From assembly GCA_004431415.1 (NCBI GenBank), contig QPMI01000198.1, forward strand, positions 62,001 through 126,000: a DNA stretch of 64,000 nt, read 5' to 3'. Of this stretch, positions 10,669 to 21,944 are shown one piece after another (position 1 is the stretch's first letter; each line of letters starts with the position of its first letter). The notes below the pieces were generated by a model that was given only the letters and a program-made list of their open reading frames with translations, was not told where the DNA came from and ran no database searches. The position numbers were made by a program, and so were the translations under genes. Source of the stretch: Cyanophora paradoxa (lineage: Eukaryota; Glaucocystophyceae; Cyanophorales; Cyanophoraceae).

Positions 10669-12206
10669 TTTGCTGCTATTGGGCGGTTGTGCGCGCCTGC
10701 GCTCAGTACGGTCAGCGCCGCTCTGTATGTGAGCCTTTCTAGTGTTCTTCTCCGTGCGCGCGCAGGTTTGGCGGGGTTGCGCGCGCTACTGACCTGAAGA
10801 TTTTCCCGAACGATTACCCCCCTGCGGAGCCCGTACCCCCGCTTGGGCATTAAAGCAGTTAACGACGGCGCACGCAACTCAGTAATGTAGTGCATCCAGC
10901 TCAGCGGTGCAGGTAGTAGTAACATTGCGCAGCCCGCGCGCAACTCACCGCGGCGCGCGCGCGCGTGCCGAAGTGCGCGGCCCGGGCCGCGCGCGGCCTC
11001 GGCGCGGCGGCGCGCGGCCGGCGGCGCTCTGTGGCCATGGTGCACGTGCGACGCCGCCTCCGCCGACGCGATATCGATCGACGTCCGACGGTCACACGGA
11101 GTCGACGTCGCGATCTAGACTGCAGCCTAGGCCTGGCAGATCTAGAGCCCCGCAGCCTCATGATCAGCTGCAGGGCCTGGCAGGCTGCAGCTGTGGTCAT
11201 GGCAGCCCAAATGGATATCCGCGCCTCCTCTGCTCCAGTTAACGTTAGCGCTTGGCCTATATAGCTAATATAGCTAGGCCACGGTGCAGTGCACGTGACT
11301 GCTGCAGTGCAGCCGTTTTGAAGGACCGTCGGACCCCGGGCCTTGTGAAGCCTTGAGCATGCGCAGGAGGGTTCATGATATCGATCCGATGATCATTGAT
11401 TGATGAACTCGGAATTACTGAATTACAAATTAAACTTGAAAGCGAATTCCGAAGCTTAAGTTCAAAGCTCAGTGTACATGTGTGTGGTATGTAATTCATA
11501 AATGCCTGCCGGGCTGGCTGCAGCTGCTACCGCGTACCGCCGGGCCGTGGCACACAAACAGTGCGACACTGTCACAGTGTGACAGGCAAATTGAAGCTTA
11601 AAAGCTTATAATTAAGGCCTAGGAGGCAGCCTACATAGCTATCATAGTATAGCTCTACATAGCTAGGATCCCGGAAAACACATGTTACTACTAGTAGGCT
11701 ATACATATGGTAGCAATGTCATTGCAAGAATCATTGAATGCTACGCCCAGTGGCTCACAGGCCTAGGCTGAGGCCGGTTAACGTTGCATCTGCAGCTGAT
11801 GATCACTGTACACAGGTGCAATTATGAACACGCAAAGGTAAAGCCTTCGAAGCAAAGCCTCAGAGTCAGTGCGAATGCTGAATTCAGAAGACGTAACGAT
11901 AAAACGATGGGAAAACTGAGCTCGCAGATAAAGCAAGAGAATGGAGGCTATTGAAGTAACGTCGGATATGTATAGAAATCATTTGTGCGATCGCCGAGTT
12001 AATATTCGCTAATATACTATTTGCAGAAATCAAGGCTATTAGGTTATGTAAATTACGCTGATTGTCAAGAAATCCCCTATGCCCCAACCCAGGTCTAGAT
12101 CTGTCAACGCCCCGAAAGCCTTGACGACTACCCCATGGTCGATCTAGACTGCAAGTAATCTAATCTAGAATCTAGCATGAAACGAGGACCGTCGAGCTCG
12201 CCGCGG
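10669..12206. other. Intergenic region rich in restriction-type palindromes
   Basis: About 1.5 kb lie between the CURT1/CAAD start and the 3' end of the LCIB-type gene. The part from 11080 to 12170 has moderate GC and many 6-base palindromes (CTGCAG, AGATCT, GATATC, AAGCTT, CCTAGG, GCTAGC-like). A 9-bp inverted repeat, GACACTGTCACAGTGTGAC, occurs near 11564-11582. No supported gene was found. The first ~150 bp should hold the CURT1/CAAD promoter and 5' UTR. Confidence 0.5.
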
Positions 12207-13423
12207 CTACATGATGACGCAAGCTCGGCTCTTCTTCGGCTGCCCGGGGGTTCCCGCTGCAGCCCCGGGCTGCGCGGGCGGCGGCGCGGCGGGGGCTGCC
12301 CCCTTGGCCTCCGCCGCCGCCTCCGGCTTCGAGGGCGGCTCGGCCGCTGCGGGGGCGACGCGCGGCCCGGCGGCCTTCTGCGGGGCGAGGGGCTATCAGC
12401 TCGGGGGCGACGGAGGGCGCGGGGCGCGAGCGCGGGGCCGGCGCACGGGCTCCCTGTCCGCCCCGAGGAGGCCACTGTCCAGCGCGAACTCGCGCACCTG
12501 CGCCGGCGAACGCAGGCGCCCGTCGGACACCGGGCGGTGGCCTGGGCGCGCTCGCGACCCCCCGCACCTTGTCCTTCTCGTCCTCCTCCTCGTCCTCCTC
12601 GGCCATGCGCCCCAGCGGCACCACCCGCTCCGTGAGCGCCGTCCCCCGCTGCGGCCTCGGCATCAAGGGCGCCCCCCTCGGGGGGCGGGCGGGCGGGGGC
12701 GGACAGAGGCGGCGCGCGCGAGAGGGGCCTTCGCCGCCTGCCAGACGTCGGCGTAGACGTGCGCCGAGGCCGTCGAGAGCTCGCGCCGCTTCCCGTCGAC
12801 CACCGCGAACCTGCCGGCCCGAGGGGCTCGAGGGCGGGCCCCGCGCTGCTCCCGGCGGGGCGGGGCGGACAGCTCGATGGGGTAGACGTAGTCGTGGCCC
12901 TCGGGCCCGTGCACCTGGATGCCCGTGAGCACCGCGTAGTCGCACTTCCGCGGGGCCACCGCCTCCGCCACCTGCCCCCGCCCCGCCGCCCTCAGCGCGC
13001 GCCCCCGCGGCCGGCAGCGCAGCGGGGCGCGCCTGGCGGACGAGGCGCGTGCTAATCTCCATCGCCGTCGCCCGCGTCAGCTCCTGCAGGCTCGGCGCCT
13101 CCCCCATCCCCTGCCCCGCCCCCGCTCAATGCCCCCGCCGAGACCGAGCGCCGGGCCTGCCGCCGGCTGCTCAGGGGGCGGGGCGGGGGTGGGGGACCTT
13201 GGGGGGGACTTTGTTGAAGAGCATGCCGGCGACGAGCGTCATCTCGACTGCGGGGGCGTGAGGGGGCGGGGCGGGCGCGGCTCGGCGGCGGCGCACCGTC
13301 GTCAAAGTTGAGGGGCGGGGCCCCGACGCCCCTGACGTACATCCCCCGCACGCCCAGCAGCGCCCCGCACGCATGCGAGTGCTGCCCCGCCCCACCAGTG
13401 AGCGAGGCGCGCGGTGGGGTGGG

Positions 13424-13454
<31 letters not shown>

Positions 13455-14252
13455 TCGCTGCGGCCGGGGCGCGTGCACTCGCCGACCTCGCCGTCGTGCC
13501 CCAGCGCCACGTGCGCCATCTGCGCGCCCCGCCGTCAGCCACGCGGCGGGGCGGGCGGGCCCGCGTGTGCGCACCCCGAGGAAGACGTAGCGCTCCTTGC
13601 CGTCGGCAGGCTGCGGGCCGGCGCGTGAGGCGGGGCGGGGCGGGGGGGCGGGGGCGGCGCGCGTCGACGGGGGCGTGGGAGATGGCAGCCCTGAGGCCGG
13701 TGGTGCCGAGGGTGGGGAGGCCGGCGAGGGAGGACATGTTGAAGGCGCCCAGGGCGGCCGTCCCCGACGCCTCCTTCTTCCACCGCTCCTGCACGTCGTC
13801 GAAGAACTGCCGGCAGATCTCGTCCCTGCCCCCGCCCCCGCCTCGCCTCCCGCCGCGCCGCGCGGCGGGGCGGGGCGGGGCGGGGCGCGCCGGCAAAGGG
13901 CGACGCAGGGGAGCGTGTTCTCGGGCCGGAAACCGAGCCCCCAGAGGGTCTCGCTGGTGACGTCCAGGAACTCCGCGGCGGGGAGGGCTCCCGGGTACAT
14001 GCGCTCCAGCGTCGCGTGGAAGTTCGGGTGCGCCATGACGCTCTCGAGCTCGCCAGCGAGCCACTGCTTGTTGGCCGGCGCCTCCGCGTCGCCCTTGGGG
14101 GAGAGCCCCGCCCGCTTGACGTCCGTGTACGCAACGGTGTAGCTCGCGGAGCGCTGGCCGATGGAAGCTCTTCGCGAGGGGGAGACGTCCCGGTCGCCCC
14201 CCACGGAGGTCCGGTCGCTCCCCACCGAGGCCCGGCGCGGGGCGTCCAGCAT
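12207..14252 (-). CDS. LCIB-family (theta-type) carbonic anhydrase with C-terminal CaaX box
   Basis: LCIB proteins are beta-like carbonic anhydrases of the algal CO2-concentrating mechanism. Family signatures appear in order: ENTLPCVALCRDE (zinc Cys and Asp/Arg region), NMSSLAGLP, ISHAPPADGKERYVFLG, GHDGEVGECTRPGR, HSHACGALLGVRG (second Cys), MTLVAGMLFNK, and KCDYAVLTGIQVHGPEGHDYVYP. Exons: 13891-14252, 13669-13825, 13575-13610, 13454-13519, 13297-13381, about 13210-13247 (the end may be 13198), 13033-13110, 12871-12971, 12738-12810, 12568-12648, 12447-12497, 12207-12377, for about 432 aa. Donors at 13890, 13453, 13032 and 12737 are GC. The N-terminus has two RRAS-V/I sites of the PKA type. 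An acidic EEDEEEDEKDK patch precedes a Pro/Ala tail ending KKSRACVIM, a farnesylation-type box. No clear transit peptide is seen; an upstream exon cannot be excluded. Confidence 0.88.
13425..13450. repeat. Poly-G tract (poly-C on the transcribed sense)
   Basis: An almost uninterrupted G run on the plus strand lies in the intron between exons 4 and 5 of the minus-strand LCIB-type gene. It reads as poly-C in the transcript. Its length is likely polymorphic. Confidence 0.9.
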
Positions 14253-15493
14253 CCTGCCCCCAAACTCGCCGTGAGCGTCCCGCGCCCGCGCCGGTGCGAA
14301 AAGCTATCGAAGTGCGTCTAGGTTGACGGCGGGGTGTCGCTGGGCCGGTCCGGCAGGAAGGCCCTAACTTGGTAAAAACGCAGGTTCCCCAAGCGGCCCA
14401 TCCCACCGCACGCGGAGGCGCCCCGAGCTTTTGCACATGGAACGCACGTTTCAGTGATGTTCAAGCGCGTGTAGCCAATCAGACCGGCCGCTCCCCAATT
14501 AGCTGAGGCGCGCCAAGTTCCCGCACGGGTCAGGATCTGTGCAAGGTCGTGCTGCGCGTGCTGTTAGCTAGTCTATCGCTGTGTGTGCAAGCTTGCGCTC
14601 TCAGTTCGAAAGCGATCGTGCTCTGGACTCCGGGACGTAAGTTGGTGCTGTGGTAAGCTTGCGAGTGGTGTGTACCCCTACATGCACCCCCTTAGGTCCC
14701 CCTAGTCGGCTCGGTCATGACATCGCTCATCAGCATCCGGAGCCGGTCGCTGATCTATCTTAAGCTTACTCGTTAGTTGCACCGTATACGTATAGCTGAT
14801 CTATATATCTTAAGCTTACTAAGTTACTCTTATAAGCTCTTAAGCTTAAGCTGCCCTATACCGTACCCTTGTCACGTGCACCGTACCCTACCGCCAGTAC
14901 CGTGGTACACGAACCTAGTACCTACTACCTAGCTCCATATGCATATGCATGTCCACGCAATCTTATATTATTATATATATATGCATGCATGCATTATATA
15001 TGCAAATGCTTAATTAAGTTTATATATGCATGCGCATGCGCATATATTCGCATTATTAGATTAATATTTGCATGCTATATATATTGATCTTTCTGAACCG
15101 GTTTAATTTCAAGTTACCAGCTGGCAACTTGCGTCGGAGACTCGGAGGCCTCGGAGCCTTTCGGAGGTGGTAGGCTCTGGTAGCCCCCCAGCCGTACGTG
15201 CACTCCGGCGCGGAGGCCCGGGAATTCGGCGGGCCCGTGCGGGGGCCTGATCGAGTAAGGCCGGAGGCCCCTCTCGAGCTCAGAGTCTGGCGGCGCGCCG
15301 CGCGCGGGACCTATGTACGTACGCTGGCCCCTATAGAGCTAGCTAGCCCGCTGCCCGCCGCCTATAGCTCGGGACAGCAGCCGAGCAAGCGCATCCTTTG
15401 CCTAGCCCTAGACTGGCAGAATGAGAGTCGAAGCTTGCATTTAGGGCGACGCGTGGCCGTCGAGCGGGTCATCCATTGGATTCGGCAATTGCA
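14253..15493. promoter_or_regulatory. Divergent intergenic/promoter region, AT-rich core
   Basis: About 1.2 kb separate the divergent LCIB-type and cyclase genes. The segment 14690-15110 is AT-rich with repeated TTAAGCTTA, ATATGCATATGCAT and TGCATGCATGCA-type palindromes. The 5' parts of both transcripts should lie here, and a targeting exon for the LCIB-type gene could too. No exon was securely identified. Confidence 0.45.
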
Positions 15494-18400
15494 ATGGCAA
15501 GCACGCCACCGCCGCTGCGCGGGGCGCCCGCAAAGCCCGGGCAGGTCGCGGCGGTCTACCACCCGGCCATGATGGACGGGCTCGCCGTCAACGCCCGCAC
15601 CTCCCGCCGCATGCTCTGGAGCCCCGCCCTGCGGTGCGACGGCCGCGCCGGAGCCCCGACTTCCTGCGAGCCGGGCCGCCCGAACCGCTCGGCCGCAGGT
15701 GGCTCGTCAAGAACACGAAGGCCGGCGGCATTCCGGTGCTCATGAACGCAGACGACGACCCCGAGTTCGAGGAGCGAAAAAAGGGGTGAGCCCGGCGCCC
15801 CGCCCCGCGCCCAGGCATGCGCGCCCCCGCCGGCCGCGCCCTCAAAGCGGCGTGCTGCGGCGCAGGGCGTGGCCGACCGTCCGGCGCCTCGCCAAGTCGC
15901 TGCGCGCCCAGTCCCTCCTCGTCTGCCCCGCCCCCTCCCCGGCCCCAGCGGCGCCCCCGCGGGGGATGCGGGTGCGAGCGCGGGGGCCGGGGGCGCAGGT
16001 GCTGCTGCTGCTGATCGCGACGCTGTTCGTGGTGATGGGGGTGATCATCTACCAGATCCTCCCCGCCTCCTTCGGCGAGCTCGAGGCCGCCGACGCCAAG
16101 CACTCCCTCGCCCGCCTCTCCTGGCCCGCCCCCCCCCCACTCGCCCCCGCCCCCCCCCCCCCCCCCCCACAAATTAGCTGGAGCCGCGCGCGCCTTTGCT
16201 AATTCCGGGAGGGCCCGCCCCGCCCCGCCCTGCGCCCCGCCGCGCCCCTCTGCTCGCCGCCTCGCGCCCCTCGACGCCGACCCGTCCGAAACGTTGGCTC
16301 TGAGGCGGCGTCGGGGCAGGTCGCTGGTGGAGGCGCTGGAGTCGATGGGGGCGATGGGCCTGCAGTTCGCCAGTTGGGACGAGGCCTGCGAGCTCATGTT
16401 TCCCGGCACCCCGCAGGCCAAGATCGACGAGTTCGTCAAGTACAACTACGGTCCGCCCGCCCGCCCCCCGGCTCCCGGCGTTCGCGGCGCTCAGGGCGGG
16501 GCGGGGCGCAGCTGAGGACATCCTCCCCTCCCTCGACCTCGCCTTCGTCGGCCGTGCGCCCCGCACCCCCGCCCCTGCGCCCCGCCCCGCCCCCTGAGGC
16601 CCCCGCGCGCGCCCCGGCAGACTACGACGTGAACGGGGCGTACCGCTACGGGAGCGCGCTCGGTGGCGAGGGGATGCCGGAGGGCTTCAGGGCGCTGCCG
16701 GCGGGGCACCCGATGCGGGCGGCGGCGAACAGGACGAGCGGCGTCGGGGGCGGCATCTTCCTGCTCCCCTTCGGGGCGGGGACGGACCTCTTCCTGGTGA
16801 CCTCGGCGCCGCTGCAGTTCAGCAACTACTCGGGGGACATCAACGGGGCGCACGTCGGCGTCCTCGTCTGGGGCCGCCGCTTCTCCCCCGCCATCAAGCA
16901 GAAGCTCGCCCGCCAGTCCCAGACCTGCTTCGCCGAGGAGCTCTTCGGCGCCGCCGCCGCCCCCCACGCCGACCCCGACCTCGCCGCCCTCCAGCGCCGC
17001 GCCGCCTCCGAGCCGGCCCCGCCCCTCGGGCCCGCCCCGCCCCCGCCCCCGCATGCGCAGCGTCGGCCCTGCCCATGACGCGGCGCAGGACGGGGTTCCC
17101 GGGGGCGACGAGCTCGTACCCGCCGGTGGAGAGCCGCGCCATCGAGGTGCCCCCGGGTCCGAGGCCCGGGGCCGCCAACGGCACAACCCCCCGCTACTGC
17201 TGGACCGTGCGCAACCCCCTCCCCTGCCCCTTGTCCTCCCCTTCCCCCCTCGCCACGCGAGCGCCGCAAGCGCCGCCGCCGCTCGCAAGGCGCCGACGCG
17301 GGCGGGCGGGCCGGGGGCGGGCAGGCGGAGGGCGGGCGGGGGCGCAGGCGGGGGCGCGCTTCGCGTCGTACGCGGTACTGGGGGACGCCTTCGGGCGCCC
17401 CGCGATGGCCGTCCGCGTCGACATCCCCCGCGGTGCGCCAGCGCGCGGCCCGGCCCGGCGCCGCCCGTGACGAGCCCGCCGCATCCGCGCGCAGACATCG
17501 TGGCCAAGGGGGCGTGGACGCTGACGACGGTCTTCTGGTCCTTCGCCGGCGTCTGCTTCATGATCGCCGTGATCACCATCGTCTACATCGAGGTGGGCGG
17601 CCCTCCACGCGCCCCCCGCCCGGCCCCATCGCGAGGACATATGCATGGCGCGCGGCAGGCGGTGATCGTGCGGCCGATCTCGATGCTGACGCGCTCCGTG
17701 CGGGGCGTGGTGGCCTCGGGGACGCCGGCACCGGGGGCGGGCCCCGGTGGGGGCGAGGCGGGCGGCTCGGTGCACGCAACGCTGCGGCGCGCCGATTTCC
17801 GCTCCGACCTCCACCTCGTCCCCGAGAGCCGCCGCGTCTCCGAACTCGGTCCGCCCCGCCCCCGCCCCACGTCCCTCCCCCGCCCCCGCCCCGCCTCGCC
17901 CCAGCTGAGCCGCGGCGCCGCGCGGCAGAGCTCGAGGGGGCGGGGAAGCGCGATGGCTCCCTCGCGGCCTCCCTCGCCAGCGACCGGGGCCCCGGGGCCC
18001 GGCGGCGGCGCCACCGCGCGGGCCAGCGCGCTGGCGGCGGCCCCGGCGGGGCTCGTCGCCTGGGGCATCGCCCCGGGGCGGCCCCTCTCCCAGGTCCGCG
18101 GCGCCGCAGCCGCCCGCCTTGCCCCGCGCCCCCGTGGCCGCGCGCTGACGCGCGCGGCGGCACGGGCAGATGGACGCGGGCGGCGGGGCGCGAGCGCGGC
18201 GATGAGCCCGACCGGGACGGCGCGGCGCGGCCTCGCCCTCCCGCGCCGCGCGACGGTGCGCCGGGGCCGCGGGGCCCGCCTCGCCCTCCCTCCCCCCCGC
18301 CCCCGCTCAGGCGCGGGGGGCGGGCAGGTGGGGCGCGTGGGCCCCGCGCTGGAGTTCCAGTTCCTCTCGTCGGCGATCAACCGCATGCTAAACTGGATCC

Positions 18401-19732
18401 TCGACCAGAAGGACGCCTCGGAGCGCATCCTCTACGGTGCAGCGCCCCTCCCCGCGCGCGCGCACGGCCCCGCGGCGGGGCGCGCTGAGGCCGGGGCCGG
18501 GGCGGGACCCCCGCAGACACGATCCCGGAGGCGATCGTGGCGCGGCTGAAGGCGGGGGAGGCGAGCATCGCGGACGCCGTCCCCGACGCCACCGTCCTCT
18601 TCGCCGACATCTGCGGTGCCCCGCCCCCGGCCCCGGCCCCGCTCGCCCCGGCGGCCCCTCACCCGCCGCGGGCCCTGCCAGGCTTCACGCAGATGGCGGC
18701 GAACCTGGAGCCGATGTCGCTCGTGTCGCTGCTCTCGCTGGTGTTCACGCGGCTGGACGACGTGATCGCGGGGCGCGGCGTCGAGAAGATCAAGAACATC
18801 GGCGACGCCGTGCTCGCCGTCGCCGGCCTGCGCGAGCAGCTCGCGGCGGACGAGGCCGCCGACGCCGCCAGCTCCCGCGCCTCCCAGGTCCCCCTCGGCC
18901 TCCCCCCGCCGGCCCCCGGGCCGGGGGCTGAGGTGCCGGCAGCGGAACGAGGCGCGGGAGGCGGTGGAGCTCGCCCTCGACATGCTCGACGAGGTCGAGC
19001 GGGTAGCCCGCGCCCCGCGCCCCGCGCCCCGGCCCCGGCCCCGCGCCCCTCTCACCCGCCCCGCTTCACTTCGCGCAGATCAACGCGCAGCACCGGCTGC
19101 GGCTGCAGCTGCGCATCGGGGTGCGGGCGGCCCTTCCCCGCTCTCGCCGCCGCCCGGCGCCCCCCCTGAGGGGGGTGGCAGGTGTGCAGCGGCCCGCTGG
19201 TGGCGGGGGTGATCGGGCGCAAGAAGCTCGTCTTCGACATCTGGGGCGACACCGTCAACGTCGCCTCCAGGCGCCCGCCCCGCCCCGCCCCGCCCCGCCC
19301 CGCCCCGCCCCGCCCCGCCCCGCCCCGCCCGCCCCGCCCCGGCCCGGCCCTGACGCGCTTCCCTCCCCGCAGGATGGAGCAGGCGGCGGAGCCCGGGACG
19401 ATCGCCCTCGCGGAGAGCACCGTCCTCGCCCTCGGCCGCTCCGGCTCCCTCTCCGCCCGCTCCGCCCTCGGCCTCGGCCTCGGCCTCGCTCCCCCCGCCC
19501 CCGCCCCGGCCCCCGCCGCGGGAGACGACGCGCCGTACCCCCTGGAGGCGGTGGGCCCGATCCCGATCAAGGGGAAGGGGGAGATGGCCATCTGGCGCCT
19601 CCGCCCGCGCCGCGAGTGGGGCGCCCCCCGCCCAGCGCCTCCTCCACCCCCGGCCCCGGCCCCGGGCCCCGGCCTCGCCGCCCTCGCGCGGCTTCGCCGC
19701 CTCGGCGGCCCCCTCCGCCTCGCGCTCGCCCT

Positions 19733-19766
<34 letters not shown>

Positions 19767-20099
19767 CTCCATCTCGCCGCTGGGGGGCGGGGGCGTGCTG
19801 GTGGAGGTGCCCGTCTCGCCCTTCTTCAGCCCCGCCATCCCCCCCTTCCAGCCCTCCGCCTTCCCTCGCCCTCGCCACGGCCTCGAGGGCCCCTCCAGCC
19901 CCGCCCCCGCGTCCCCCGCACCCGGCCCCCCGGGCACCCTCCCCGACCCCTCCTGAGCGCCCTATGGCGCCCCCCGCGCCTCTCCCACTCCCCGGCTCGA
20001 GCTCCGCCGCCGCCCCTCCGGCCGCGGCTTGTTTCCCGGTTTCTTATTTCCCCGGCGATTATTATCGGATCGGCATTTACAAGGTCCTTTCCTTACTAA
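15494..20099 (+). CDS. Transmembrane class III adenylyl cyclase with CHASE4-like sensor
   Basis: The protein makes cAMP. A cytoplasmic N-terminus (exons 15494-15633, 15699-15785, 15866-15920) precedes a TM helix in the exon starting 15999 ([21 protein letters not shown]). An extracytoplasmic ~300-residue region (exons 16319-16450 and from 16621) resembles CHASE4, including [12 protein letters not shown] second TM helix follows at about 17520-17590 ([19 protein letters not shown]). The catalytic domain begins near 18330: FADICGFT holds metal Asp 1, [10 protein letters not shown] holds metal Asp 2 and the purine-reading Lys, and [13 protein letters not shown] (19230-19270) holds the purine-reading Asp and the transition-state Asn/Arg. 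Lys plus Asp specifies ATP over GTP. Introns are C-rich, one with a (CCCCG)n array. The exon between 16120 and 16318 and the C-terminus are uncertain: the frame runs open to 20099, but a spliced form could stop at 19956. Confidence 0.88.
19275..19345 (+). repeat. CCCCG microsatellite in a cyclase intron
   Basis: About 13 consecutive C4G-type units form most of an intron between the VNVAS exon and the MEQAAEPG exon. The complementary strand is (GGGGC)n, a strong G-quadruplex former. Confidence 0.85.
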
Positions 20100-21944
20100 C
20101 GATAAGTAAACTCCCTCACGTTCCGTGGGCTACATACATCTGTATCCGTCTTCTAGGCTGTAGTCGGCGACCATCGCGCTTTCCCCGCTCCGGCGGGCGT
20201 TTTATTCTGAGCAATCAGTGAGTGTTTCCTGCGAGGCGCCGATGCCTCGTCTGCTTTGATCTTCTCGTCGACACGATCCGATGATCTAGGCCTGCGTTTC
20301 CTGTCTGCTAGCTGTAGCTTGTGATAGGACTCCGCGAAACCCCCAATGCGTTCAAACTTTCTTCATTTTGTAGCATTACAGAAACGTCATTAAATCAAAC
20401 TACATGGTGCCTGCAAACTAAGTTATCGTAGGCAACTCGACAGGATCATCGGATTTCATTTAGTATTGTATCGGGATCTCGAACGGAGAATAGTAGATGC
20501 CTGGAAGATATTGAGTTATAGCTTTAGCTGTGTTCTATTATTGAGCAGGACATACAATGAAGACCGTCGGACCATCATCGGATCGTGGAGGGTCCTGGCC
20601 GGGGCCCGCCACAGTCACTGGGTCCCCGCGGGCCGGCGGTCGCTGTGTCCTGCAGGATCGGGTCCTCTATCTGCGGCCGAGCTGTTACAATTGCAGTGGA
20701 CAAGAAAAAGTGCGACGCCGTGACGGTCAGCGAAGGGGGCTGGACGTGGTGGGGCTGACCTCCAGGCCTCGAGGCCTGGGCACTAGCACGTGCACTTCTC
20801 GTAGTGCCGTACTGCGACATGCGGAACTGCGGCGAGCCGCGGCAGAACTGAGCGGAGCGTCGTTGGAAGAAAGCGAGGAAACCTTTAGCAAGGTACCTCG
20901 CGGGTGTGGCGGAGGCGCCAGGCGAGCTTCCGTCCAAGAAGTGGTGGCGGCCCCCCTTCTTGAGGCGCAGAATTGCGATCACCTCGCCGGCGCTGTTTCG
21001 GAGAGGCGCGCGCGCGCTTCAGCTGCGTGTGAATGATATCGATGCTCCGGCTGCAGCCCGGCGGGATCCGAAACGGCTGCGCGAGGAGCACGGCCGCTTG
21101 CAGGCCTAGGACGCTGCGTTTCGAGTTAGCCGCTGCCTGCGGTACTGCGGCAGCGTGACGGTGCGTGTGCGCGGAGACATCGCCTAGGCTACTGCTAGCG
21201 GCGTTGCGTTGAGTGAGCTCGAGCGCGGGGTAACTGCCAAGGCGACGCTCGCGGAGAAACTGCCAATGCAACGCTTGGAGCGCGGAGTAACTGCCAAGGC
21301 TCAAAGCTGCATAAGCTTTCAGCTTAGGCTGTTGCGACGAAGCAGTGTCAAGGCAGCGACGAGGCAGCGTCGAGGCAGCGACGAGGCAGCGTCGAGGCTT
21401 AGGAGGGGGGGTCCGAGGGGAGGGGCGGGGGGTAGTTCGAGATAAGAACCGCTTCGGCGATCGTGCTGTCTACCCCGCCGGCTAGAGTCGCTTTGAGTTC
21501 AAACCGTATCGCGTACCTCTTTCGATTCGCGTCTTCTGTTCCTAGCTTCCCTTGCGATCATAAATGTACAGCTATAATGGAGGACGCTTCAAGGCCTGCA
21601 GCTGTGTGCAGCAGCTGTGTGCAGCAGCTTCAAGGCATTATGCTATTCAGCAGCAGCGCGATCCGCGCCCGCGCGACTCGGCGCGAGCCGCGACGCGAAC
21701 AGAGGCGCTCATCGGGCGGGCAACTTGCTCCAGGTTATTATGATCAATGCACTAGCTTTAGAATCTGCTTAGGGGTGGCGGTTCACGCGGCGAGCGAGCA
21801 CACTCAGAGGAGCTCCATTTCAAGCGCAGCGCCTAGCTAGCAGCCTGCACCCGCGCATAGCAGCACTCGCAGGCCAGAAGCAGAAGCAGCGCATACGCAC
21901 GTACATCCTCTCGGCGAAGCCCTCGACGCCTCTCAGCGGCGAAG
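20100..21944. other. Intergenic region with short tandem repeats
   Basis: About 1.8 kb without a gene I can support. A minus-strand frame at 20575-20982 (ending GEVIAILRLKKGGRHHFLD at its N-terminal side) is open, but it has no supporting exon neighbours or recognisable family. Short direct repeats occupy 21209-21400. Confidence 0.4.
21209..21400. repeat. Two families of short direct repeats
   Basis: GAGCGCGGRGTAACTGCCAAGGC occurs at 21222-21244 and again at 21279-21301, with a degenerate middle copy (GGAGAAACTGCCAATGC, near 21255). From 21356 the unit CGACGAGGCAGCGTCGAGGCAG repeats about twice. Confidence 0.7.

Noticed and set aside
13400-13450. Poly-G run as an assembly gap or sequencing artefact
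   Set aside because: It lies in an intron whose flanking exons join in frame, and a similar G run occurs at 63577-63601, so it is more likely real, though its exact length is doubtful.
16491-18549. Several 300-500-codon open frames on both strands in the cyclase region
   Set aside because: They are Arg/Pro/Ala/Gly-only translations created by very high GC and run through introns. The recognisable cyclase motifs lie in short exons in one consistent set of frames.
20575-20982. Minus-strand open frame with a GEVIAILRLKKGGRHHFL segment
   Set aside because: No flanking exons with matching splice phases and no family resemblance; kept only as a note in the intergenic entry.
21209-21400. Possible CRISPR-like array
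   Set aside because: Only two or three degenerate repeats without regular spacers, in a eukaryotic nuclear context.
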